Source of the DNA: an uncultured Ignavibacteria bacterium | Lineage (GTDB): Bacteria > Bacteroidota > Ignavibacteria > Tepidaquicellales > Tepidaquicellaceae | Direction of reading: 5' to 3' | DNA: 41,833 nt | NCBI GenBank assembly: GCA_937924675.1 | Contig: CALEVL010000086.1 | Location: forward strand, 1 to 41,833 | Part shown: positions 33,734 to 41,222 of the stretch, one piece after another | How the letters are laid out: each line of letters opens with the position of its first letter | Numbering within the stretch: position 1 is the stretch's first letter | The notes under the pieces: generated by a model | Seen by the model: only the letters and a program-made list of their open reading frames with translations | Databases searched by the model: none | Told to the model about the DNA's origin: nothing | Made by a program: the position numbers and the translations under genes

Positions 33734-35199
33734 AACTGGAAGTAAATAAATCTTTGTGAGATCTCATACTGTCCGAACAGAAGTATAACGATCAGAATCA
33801 AATAGTATAATGCCCATCTGTAAACAGGCGGCTTCTTGTTAAGCATTTCAATTATGCTTCCTCGCCTTTGAATGAGCTCAACAAGTCCAAGAAACAGAAT
33901 CAGAAAGATACATACGCTAAAATCAAAAAGATTCCTGTCGAGATAAAGTACATGGGATCTTTCCGGTCCGAATACCTGCACGATGTTTCCGATCCCGGTA
34001 AACATTCCTTTGAAGATTGTGATCGCATCACTGAGATTCATTGCCCTGAAAAAGATCCATGAAATACAGACCAGCGTTGCAGTGATCATTGTCTGTATGA
34101 ATCTGTGAAGTGTTTTGTGTCTGTTCAATCCAATTGCATCGACAACATTGGCTCTGAATTTGCGGGTGATTATACTGATGATAAGATATGTTCCGTGCAA
34201 TGCTCCCCAGATGACGAAAGTCCAGTTTGCTCCGTGCCAAAGCCCGCTCACGAGAAATGTAATGAACAGATTGAAGTACCATCTTGGTATCGGCACTTTG
34301 TTTCCGCCAAGCGGTATATACAGATAGTCCTTGAACCATGTAGAAAGAGATATATGCCATCTCTTCCAGAACTCGCTGATGGATTTGGATAAATACGGAC
34401 GGTTAAAATTCTGCATCAGCTTGAAGCCCATAACCTGAGCTGATCCTATTGCAATATCGGAGTAGCCGGAGAAATCACAATAAATCTGAAAAGCGAAGAA
34501 TACGGTTGCAATAACATTGCTGAAGCCATCGTAATTCTGCGGATTATCATAAACCTGATTGACAAACACGGCAAGCCTGTCTGCAATTACTACTTTCTTG
34601 AACATACCCCATGTCATAAGCTTCAGCCCGTCGGTGATTCTCCTGTAATCAAACTTATGATGCTCATAGAATTGATACAGCAATTGTTGCGGCCTTTCAA
34701 TCGGACCTGCAACCAGCTGAGGATAAAACATCACATATAAGGAGTACAAACCAAAGTGCCGCTCTGCCTTCTGCTTTCCTCTGTAAACTTCTACCACATA
34801 ACTTAGACTTTGAAACGTATGAAACGATAATCCGATGGGAAGTATCAATCCCAGATTGCTGATCGGATACTCAACATAAAACAATTCCGAAAGCGCTGCA
34901 AGATTCTGATTTACGAAGTTGAAATACTTGAATACAAACAATACCAAGCATAGACTTATTATACTCATGACCAAGTATTTTCGTTTCTGCTTTCCTTCTG
35001 CCTTTTCTATGAGTATCCCCGCGAAATAATCGATGACAATGGTAATGGCAAGAATCAAGATATAGGCAGGGATGAATGCCATATAAAAATAGCAGCTCGC
35101 TCCAAGCAGAAGCATCCATCTGTATTTTTGAGGTGAAAGAAAATACAGTGTGGTTACTATCGGAAAAAAGATGAGGAAATGTATAGAGTTAAAGAGCAT
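33730..35199 (-). CDS. MBOAT family O-acyltransferase (AlgI-like)
   Basis: Polytopic membrane acyltransferase (489 aa) with about 11 membrane segments. The family active-site histidine is His322 in SGLWHGANW, followed by FVIWGALHG. Other hallmarks are IGLSFHTFQSLSYVVEVYRG, FYPQLVAGPIERP, ADRLAVFVNQVY, FQIYCDFSGYSDIAIGSAQV and FWKRWHISLSTWFKDYLYIP. It moves acyl groups across the membrane to acetylate a surface polymer, and works with the SGNH-type gene overlapping its end by 4 bp. ATG start. No alginate or cellulose genes lie nearby, so the substrate stays open. Confidence 0.94.
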   Translation of the reverse strand: MLFNSIHFLIFFPIVTTLYFLSPQKYRWMLLLGASCYFYMAFIPAYILILAITIVIDYFAGILIEKAEGKQKRKYLVMSIISLCLVLFVFKYFNFVNQNLAALSELFYVEYPISNLGLILPIGLSFHTFQSLSYVVEVYRGKQKAERHFGLYSLYVMFYPQLVAGPIERPQQLLYQFYEHHKFDYRRITDGLKLMTWGMFKKVVIADRLAVFVNQVYDNPQNYDGFSNVIATVFFAFQIYCDFSGYSDIAIGSAQVMGFKLMQNFNRPYLSKSISEFWKRWHISLSTWFKDYLYIPLGGNKVPIPRWYFNLFITFLVSGLWHGANWTFVIWGALHGTYLIISIITRKFRANVVDAIGLNRHKTLHRFIQTMITATLVCISWIFFRAMNLSDAITIFKGMFTGIGNIVQVFGPERSHVLYLDRNLFDFSVCIFLILFLGLVELIQRRGSIIEMLNKKPPVYRWALYYLILIVILLFGQYEISQRFIYFQF

Positions 35200-35561
35200 C
35201 CGGTATGAATAGTATCAGGTTAACTAACTTATGTTATTGAGAAATTCAATTCGCTAATTTATGAAATCATTCGTTTCGTTGAAACCTAATACGTGATGAA
35301 CGATTGCCTGTGTAGAATTGTCCGGAATGTTTCAGATACAAAACAGATTTCGAAAGTAATTTCCCTCATATAGATTCAATGCACGACAGATCAGAATTGT
35401 CAATATGCTTCAAGGAAAATGCACACAACAGAAAGAGAAATATATTCACTTGTTGTTTTTTTCTATTTACAAACTGCTTGAATTGGTTTATAAACATGAC
35501 GAATCATTTATAATCATGTCATAGAGCTGATAAGAAACTGAAAATGGAATAGCAGTTCAAA
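35200..35561. other. 362-bp AT-rich gap
   Basis: Between the MBOAT start and the subtilase stop, both on the minus strand. It must hold the promoter of the MBOAT/SGNH pair, but I see no TTG-N20-TAnnTTTG match. Weak inverted pieces occur (ACAACA / TGTTGT near 35425-35455, and ATGAC / GTCAT near 35496-35521) without a terminator-like T run on the minus strand. Confidence 0.4.
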
Positions 35562-38500
35562 TCAAGGAATGATCCTGACGATGTAATTTTCAGCATTGTT
35601 GCCTGCTATGACTGCGTCGGTAAGATCTACAAATCCATCGCCGCTCACATCGGTGACCTTGTATCCTGATGCGTAATTGTAAACATCATTATCAATGTCC
35701 ATCATATCTGTAATATCAATGATGCCGTCATGATTCACATCGCCGCTGAACATTGCATATCGTCCGAGAACACTGTTAACAAGAACAAGATTATCTCCGT
35801 ATGCTTTGGCACTTTGATCGGTCATATTATAGCTTAGAGTATCGCCCGAAAAGCTGAGAGATGTACTGGTCCATGTTTCAAGTGAATTTCTGTGGATAAT
35901 CTGAAGACGGATCGGAATTGAATCTTCAATATTAAGGAATACAAAGTGACCTGTTCCGGTTGGATCCAGAAATCCGGTTGCTGAATCAAGAATTGAGTAT
36001 GGCGAAGAAAAACTCCTGGCGAATAATCTGACAGTATCGCCCTTCATTGAGTCAGTCACAGGATTGTAAAAGCCCTGGATCAATGCCTTGAGCTGCAATG
36101 TTCTCACTTCGGGAACGCCGGAATCTGTCTGCAATGAAACTCTGAAAACAGGTTTGGACGGATCGTTGTTTGATATTTCCAAAACGGCATCTTCAACACT
36201 TCCGCTCAGCAGAATTCCTGAACCGGTGTTGCCCGACAGCTTAGTTTTCAGCTTGATGGAAATTCTTCCGCTGTCACCGGGAGCTATTGGTCCGGAAAGA
36301 GTATCATTAAGCGAGAAATTTGATCCGGATGTGCCCGTGAAATTAATGCTGCTAATTAAAAGATCAGAAGTTCCTGCATTCTTCAGATAAAAATCCCTTA
36401 CTACTGAATCAGGATAGTTAACGTCACCGAATTCGAGAACCGAATCCCTTTCTGAATTCAAAATAGCAGAAGAACTGAGTAATCCTGATGTACCTCTAAG
36501 ATTGATTATCACACTATCATATGCCGCCGTAAATCCAAAGCGCTGATCATAGTGCATGATCTTCCATAATCCCAAAGCACTTGTTCCGTTAAGTCCGTTA
36601 AGAAAATAATCTCCGCGGAATACTCCGTAGAAATACGGCGGTGTGCCCTCCTGCCAATATGTTGATGCATTATCATATACAATTGCACCGGAAATCCCTG
36701 ACCCGTTATTACCGTTAGATGCAAACAAGCACTTTCTGTTCCTGTTGGGGTCGTTTAAAGGTGAATACAAATAGATCATTGCATCGCTTACTCTTTCATG
36801 TTGCATAAAGATCTGAACTTTGGCATCCGTAACATAAAAATCATCAAATGCTACACTTGAGGAAAGCGTTACATTGCCACCGTCAAGACATGCAAAAGGA
36901 CCAATTGTTTGTGACTTCTCAACCGGATCACCTATCGCAAAATAACATAGCCAGGTAGAGTCCGGCGCACCGCGGGGAAACATGGATTTATTTCCTGCAT
37001 TGTCAAATGCATTAATGTAATATTGAACCTGTGTTTCATATCCCTGGCATGGTATCTTAAAACTGAATTCATTCCCTGTCACCGTAACAGCGGCGAGAGA
37101 ATCAAACCCTGACCAACCGGAACCTGACTTCTTTAATCTGTAAAATAATTTAGGACTATTAATTCCATCAGCAGGCACTGAACTTCCATCCTGATCAGTG
37201 ATGATTGCTGTAATCTTTGTCGGATAAGTGCTATAGTGTGAACTTACATTTTTATGATCAATTGTTGGGGGTGTTACATCTATTCCGAGTGCAAGCTGAA
37301 CAGAGTTGTAGGCATTGACTCTTCCGTAACCGAGGTAGTGATTCCATTTGCCGAATGACTTGGTGATTGAATAATCTGAGTTATCGATTTTTTCAGTTCC
37401 GCGACAGAGTTTTTCCATCACTTCAATTCTTGAAAGTGAGGGATTGACAGAGAGCATAAGCGCAGCAACTCCGGCAGTAATAGGGCATGATACAGATGTG
37501 CCTGAAAAGCTGGCAAAATAATCTCCTTCAGGACCCGGAGTATTATTATATCCGAATGCGCCTTGAATATCCGTTGTGTAGCAGATAGTAGGTGCGACCA
37601 GGTCAAGATCACCGTTTTCATTCGCACCATAATTGCTTCCCCAAGAGAACTGATTTCCGGTACCCGGTGATTTCTTCTGATCAAAGTTTGTGGATGCGCC
37701 GACACTAAGAACATTGGGCAGATAAGATGGATACCATGGTACTCCGCGACCGTCATTCCCTGCAGAAAACAATATCACGCAACCAAGACCGCTCCTTCCA
37801 TCCAGGGCAGCATTGTTGATCGCATTTGTCAATGTTGATACTTCTGTAAAACCATTCCAACTGTTACTCAATACATCTATTCCCCGAACCCTTGCTGTAT
37901 CAAATGCACGTGCAATACCAATTGTTGTTGTTGAACCTGTCATGTTGAATATTCTGAACGCCATAAGCATACAACCCGGTGCAACACCGGCAACGCCAAC
38001 ACCGTTGTTTGAAACAGCTCCTGCAAGTCCCGCAGCACAAGTACCGTGGCCACCAAAGTTTCCCGAATCTTTAGGAACGCCATACTTGTCAAAGAATGCA
38101 TCATATCCGGCTAGAAGATGTCCTGCTTGTCTTAGATCCGGATGAGTTGAATCAATCCCCGTATCAAATATTCCTATCTTTATTGACGGGCTTCCTGTTG
38201 TTATATCCCAGGCAAGATCTGCATCAATATCCGCTCCCGGAAAACCATTCACACTTGAAACGTCTCCGAAGAGAGTACCTCCGGTTGATACTAATTGACC
38301 TGTATTCCTGAGAGACCACTGCTTTGGAAACATCGGATCGTTAGGTATTGAATTCAGAATGCAAAATTCGGGATATATAAAATTTGGCTCTGCGTATTCA
38401 AACAGCCCGGTATTAAAATAAATATCAGAAAGCTCCAGTGCATTTAGCCTTACTCCATCACTTGATTTCAGCAGAAATCCCTTGTCATCAGAAACATTGC

Positions 38501-38948
38501 CTTTTATCCGTACATTGTAACGAAGATTTATTATATCAAGATTGTTCTTATCCGACGATGATCTCAATCTGACAATAAATTCATCCGTCGGTATCTGAGA
38601 CACTTTAGGTGACTGTCCGTAATAGACCTGAGTTGCAAACTTTATGCGGGAACTCGAAGAAAAGGAGGCGTTTACAATATTCTGTATTTCAGACACCGGC
38701 TTGTCTGTTCTTAACTTTAGCAGATAAACATTTTCATCTGCTTTCTTCAATTCTGAGAGATCAGAGAATGTGTTATTAATGAATCTTTCATTTGTTTCAT
38801 CAGATTCGCTGCCTGTGTTAAGAACCACAGCTATTCTATCGGTACTTGAGATTAGATCGACTCTGTTACCATTGTATAAATAATAACTTTGAGAATTTGC
38901 TTCAATAAATGAGAAAAGACAAATAAATATGATAATTATGTGCTTCAT
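35562..38948 (-). CDS. Secreted subtilisin-like serine protease with dockerin-type C-terminus
   Basis: Large exported S8 protease (1128 aa). It has a signal peptide (MKHIIIIFICLFSFIEA, then NSQS) and a propeptide of about 200 residues. The catalytic triad is Asp262 in GIFDTGID, His301 in GGHGTCAAG and Ser485 in FSGTSVSCP. Beta-rich modules follow, including a P/proprotein-convertase-like segment near residues 690-810 (YLYSPLNDPNRNRKC) and an Ig-like block with NNDPSKPVFRVSLQT. The C-terminus has two dockerin-like calcium repeats, GDVNHDGIIDITD and DVSGDGFVDLTD. It lacks the T9SS NYPNPF domain, so its export or anchoring may differ from the 25761-27524 protein. ATG start; stands alone. Confidence 0.92.
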   Translation of the reverse strand: MKHIIIIFICLFSFIEANSQSYYLYNGNRVDLISSTDRIAVVLNTGSESDETNERFINNTFSDLSELKKADENVYLLKLRTDKPVSEIQNIVNASFSSSSRIKFATQVYYGQSPKVSQIPTDEFIVRLRSSSDKNNLDIINLRYNVRIKGNVSDDKGFLLKSSDGVRLNALELSDIYFNTGLFEYAEPNFIYPEFCILNSIPNDPMFPKQWSLRNTGQLVSTGGTLFGDVSSVNGFPGADIDADLAWDITTGSPSIKIGIFDTGIDSTHPDLRQAGHLLAGYDAFFDKYGVPKDSGNFGGHGTCAAGLAGAVSNNGVGVAGVAPGCMLMAFRIFNMTGSTTTIGIARAFDTARVRGIDVLSNSWNGFTEVSTLTNAINNAALDGRSGLGCVILFSAGNDGRGVPWYPSYLPNVLSVGASTNFDQKKSPGTGNQFSWGSNYGANENGDLDLVAPTICYTTDIQGAFGYNNTPGPEGDYFASFSGTSVSCPITAGVAALMLSVNPSLSRIEVMEKLCRGTEKIDNSDYSITKSFGKWNHYLGYGRVNAYNSVQLALGIDVTPPTIDHKNVSSHYSTYPTKITAIITDQDGSSVPADGINSPKLFYRLKKSGSGWSGFDSLAAVTVTGNEFSFKIPCQGYETQVQYYINAFDNAGNKSMFPRGAPDSTWLCYFAIGDPVEKSQTIGPFACLDGGNVTLSSSVAFDDFYVTDAKVQIFMQHERVSDAMIYLYSPLNDPNRNRKCLFASNGNNGSGISGAIVYDNASTYWQEGTPPYFYGVFRGDYFLNGLNGTSALGLWKIMHYDQRFGFTAAYDSVIINLRGTSGLLSSSAILNSERDSVLEFGDVNYPDSVVRDFYLKNAGTSDLLISSINFTGTSGSNFSLNDTLSGPIAPGDSGRISIKLKTKLSGNTGSGILLSGSVEDAVLEISNNDPSKPVFRVSLQTDSGVPEVRTLQLKALIQGFYNPVTDSMKGDTVRLFARSFSSPYSILDSATGFLDPTGTGHFVFLNIEDSIPIRLQIIHRNSLETWTSTSLSFSGDTLSYNMTDQSAKAYGDNLVLVNSVLGRYAMFSGDVNHDGIIDITDMMDIDNDVYNYASGYKVTDVSGDGFVDLTDAVIAGNNAENYIVRIIP

Positions 38949-39197
38949 TTGGGGTTTAGCTTTGCATTTTAAATTTACTGAAATTGCTTCAAAGAAATAA
39001 CAGAAATTCTGTATTAACAGATTTGAGGAATTAAGGTTTCGATATGAAAATTGCTAATTGCTTTCGCAGACATTTGAATATCATCATTTCTATAGGTTCG
39101 TATTAATTCACTTACAATATACAACAAATTTTTCATACTTGGTTTAAAACTGTTTAAAGTCATTTATAAATAGAATCAGGATTCGTAAATTGCCCGC

Positions 39198-39467
39198 ATG
39201 TCAAGAATTAACGTAACAATTGTCGACGCTACGGGTAACAAAGAACAGCAGGCAACATTGCCTGATGATGCTTCCGTCAAGCGAATATTAGAAGTACTTT
39301 TGCCTAAGATGAAAATGCCACTCATCGGACCTGACGGTGAACCACTTTCATATAAATTTCATCATAAGGCCTCAGGTAAACAACTGACAGAGAATCAAAC
39401 CCTTGCTGAAGCCGGAGTAAAAGAAGGGGACGTATTAAGACTGCATCCTGAAATAACTGCAGGATAA
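39198..39467 (+). CDS. Ubiquitin-like beta-grasp protein (YukD/EsaB type)
   Basis: A small 89-aa beta-grasp protein. The pattern NVTIVDATG, LPDDASVKRILEVLLPKM, a PLIGPDGEPLSYKFHHKASG strand pair and LTENQTLAEAGVKEGDVLRL matches the YukD/EsaB ubiquitin-like family; the last part resembles the ubiquitin TLxDyxI segment. The C-terminus is EITAG, not the GG of conjugated ubiquitins. No type VII secretion gene (EssC ATPase or WXG100 protein), E1/E2-like enzyme or JAB peptidase is in the window, so it is an orphan with unknown partners. ATG start. The 249 bp upstream contain no clear promoter. Confidence 0.82.
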   Translation: MSRINVTIVDATGNKEQQATLPDDASVKRILEVLLPKMKMPLIGPDGEPLSYKFHHKASGKQLTENQTLAEAGVKEGDVLRLHPEITAG

Positions 39468-39647
39468 ATCAACAGACTGATTTGGCAATCAACTTAAGAT
39501 AGTGAAACTAAACTTTGCGATTCCATTTATTTGATAACCGGGTTTATTGACACTACCTGTCTCAATTTCAATAATGTCTATTCAATATTGAATCTGAGGA
39601 GTTAACCCATATTACTTCTGCATCTGCAATTGTTCGCTTCCTAATAA

Positions 39648-39974
39648 CTACGGACCCGAAACTTCTGAAATTTCATTATAAACAGGCAAGCCTTTCGAAA
39701 CAATAAAATCTTTCTCCCTGTTTGCACCCGGACTTTCCCCTATCATCAGAATTGCTTCACATTTGTCAATCAATGCCATTGATATTTTCATGAGTGCCTC
39801 ATACTTATCATTCACATTTGCTCTTTCAACAACCGGTTATGCTACGTTAATACCAATAAACGTTATATGTCCTGCTTCAAGCAATCTCGCAGCAGCTTCA
39901 TTCATTTCAGCAAGGTTTCCGGATTCTTGCTCAGGGGTTTCTGCTGAGAAAGGACCTGCAACTGCAATGATCAT
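39648..39974 (-). pseudogene. DUF4406 / nucleoside-deoxyribosyltransferase-like gene broken by one stop codon
   Basis: From ATG at 39974 the minus strand reads MIIAVAGPFSAETPEQ, NLAEMNEAAARLLEAGHI and FIGINVA. A TAA follows at 39839-39837, and the same frame continues with PVVERANVNDKYEALMKISM, then DKCEAILMIGESPGANRE and KGLPVYNEISE to TAG at 39648. The family usually has leucine at the stop position (ALPVV), so a TTA to TAA change explains it. The remaining frame of 108 sense codons is otherwise intact, which suggests a recent loss, a suppressible stop or a sequencing error. It follows the VOC gene stop by 9 bp as the second gene of that operon. The 180 bp between the ubiquitin-like gene and 39648 show nothing recognisable. 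Confidence 0.75.
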
Positions 39975-39983
39975 TTCATGTAA

Positions 39984-40376
39984 TTATTTACTGGATTCTG
40001 CTGCTACGATTTCATTTCCATATAGGTCAATGAAGTGCAGGACCTGGTAGTCATTCACTGTCATCGGTTCTTTCCTGATCTTGGTTCCATTGCTTAACAG
40101 ATTATCATAGAACTCAGCAAATGAATCTGTATAAATTACAAAGGCAGGTTTTCCGCCTGTCTGATCACCAATTCTTCTTTTCTCTTCCTCAGTTTCTGCT
40201 TCACAGAGCCAAATACCTGCCGCAATGTCCGTATCAAAACCCACATGCAAATATCTTTTGCCACTTTCATCTATGAGGTCAAAGAATTTCTTGCAGCCAA
40301 GGTTTTTCTCATAAAACTCATAAGCCTCGTCACAATCCTTTACAAGTATTGTTATCCTTCCCAGTTGGTTCTTCAT
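39984..40376 (-). CDS. VOC/glyoxalase superfamily protein
   Basis: A 130-aa vicinal-oxygen-chelate fold protein: the opening LGRITILVKDCDEAYEFYEKN and a closing NDYQVLHFIDLYGNEIVAAE are the standard betaalphabetabetabeta halves of a single-module VOC protein. Typical metal ligands are only partly present (the first-strand His is replaced by Arg7/Ile8 in GRITI; Glu122 in the last strand fits), so it may be a glyoxalase-like, resistance-type or non-catalytic member. ATG start, with a perfect upstream promoter. The broken DUF4406-like gene follows 9 bp downstream. Confidence 0.88.
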   Translation of the reverse strand: MKNQLGRITILVKDCDEAYEFYEKNLGCKKFFDLIDESGKRYLHVGFDTDIAAGIWLCEAETEEEKRRIGDQTGGKPAFVIYTDSFAEFYDNLLSNGTKIRKEPMTVNDYQVLHFIDLYGNEIVAAESSK

Positions 40377-40423
40377 GCTAGTTTGTTAGAATTTATCCTG
40401 CAAATTTCTTCCGTTAATTGTTG

Positions 40424-40454
40424 CAAAATTAGTCAATATGCCTAGTTTTTACAA
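40424..40454 (-). promoter_or_regulatory. Promoter of the VOC gene operon
   Basis: On the minus strand TTG at 40454-40452, a 20-base spacer and TAATTTTG at 40431-40424 match the Bacteroidota consensus fully. It lies 47 bases before the VOC ATG and is divergent from the tetR promoter 37 bp away. Confidence 0.65.
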
Positions 40455-40491
40455 CCATCAAAAACTTTTTTTATAGAGTCAGAAAAAAACC

Positions 40492-40522
40492 TTGACAAAA
40501 TGAACAGTGTTCAGTAATTTTG
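40492..40522 (+). promoter_or_regulatory. tetR promoter with embedded TetR operator
   Basis: TTG at 40492-40494, a 20-base spacer and TAATTTTG at 40515-40522 form a full consensus match. The perfect palindrome TGAACAGTGTTCA at 40501-40513 lies entirely in the spacer, where a bound repressor would block polymerase. The ATG is 19 bases past the -7 box. Confidence 0.75.
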
Positions 40523-40541
40523 TATCGTTCAACACAAAACT

Positions 40542-41156
40542 ATGGGAATCAAACAAAGAAAAGACAGGGAAAGAGAGGAGAAGAAAGACCTCATCCTCGA
40601 TGCGGCCAAAAGAATATCAATTGAAGAAGGTTTTGAAAAAGTCTCTATAAGAAAAATCGCCGAAGAAATTGAATACAGTCCGGGGACAATTTATCTCTAC
40701 TTTAAGAACAGGGATGAAATACTTTTTGAACTTCATAACATTGCGTTTCAAAAATTCTACAAGGAACAGCTCAAGATCAGTCACATTACTGAGCCGTTTG
40801 AAAAACTGCGTGAACACGGCAGAGTCTATATCAAATTCGGCCTTGATAACCCTGATCTGTATGAGCTCATGTTCATCGTTCAGGCTCCCGGAAATGAGAT
40901 TGAATCAAGCCAAAGCTGGAATGAAGGCATGAAGACTTTTGACTTCCTTCGTTCAAATGTTCAGGAATGTCTTGATGCGGGATACTTCAAGGGCAGTGAT
41001 GCAAATACGCTGTCGATTGCAATGTGGTCACTAGTTCATGGCATTGTATCTCTCTACCTTCGAAAGAGGATGGCAATGGTTCCCAAAGATTTCATAAAAC
41101 CGGTGATGTTCGGAGCTTATGAAACAATGATTGATAATCTCAACCAAAAAAAATAA
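40542..41156 (+). CDS. TetR/AcrR family transcriptional regulator
   Basis: A 204-aa repressor. After a very basic N-terminus (GIKQRKDREREEKKD), the TetR HTH reads LILDAAKRISIEEGFEKVS, then IRKIAEEIEYSPGTIYLYF with KNRDEILFEL. The C-terminal ligand domain is helical and resembles TetR_C groups found in Bacteroidota (VYIKFGLDNPDLYELMF, MWSLVHGIVSLYL). A perfect palindrome lies in its own promoter and the same palindrome occurs 19 bp after its stop, upstream of a TonB-dependent receptor. It therefore probably represses itself and the receptor gene. The inducing ligand is unknown. Confidence 0.94.
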   Translation: MGIKQRKDREREEKKDLILDAAKRISIEEGFEKVSIRKIAEEIEYSPGTIYLYFKNRDEILFELHNIAFQKFYKEQLKISHITEPFEKLREHGRVYIKFGLDNPDLYELMFIVQAPGNEIESSQSWNEGMKTFDFLRSNVQECLDAGYFKGSDANTLSIAMWSLVHGIVSLYLRKRMAMVPKDFIKPVMFGAYETMIDNLNQKK

Positions 41157-41175
41157 AAAATTTTTACACTCTAAA

Positions 41176-41188
41176 TGAACACTGTTCA
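41176..41188. promoter_or_regulatory. Second TetR operator, upstream of the TonB-dependent receptor
   Basis: TGAACACTGTTCA is the exact reverse complement of the operator at 40501-40513. A further half-site AACTGTTCA lies at 41198-41206, 18 bp downstream. The site ends 34 bases before the receptor ATG. I could not place a consensus promoter here. Confidence 0.7.
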
Positions 41189-41222
41189 ATTAAACTTAAC
41201 TGTTCACTCAACAAAAACCAGC

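Noticed and set aside
39198..39467. Type VII secretion locus
   Set aside because: Only the YukD-like protein is present; no EssC ATPase, EsxA/WXG100 or YueB-like gene lies nearby.
39763..40050. 95-codon plus-strand frame
   Set aside because: It is antisense to the DUF4406-like pseudogene and the end of the VOC gene; the minus strand carries the recognisable motifs.
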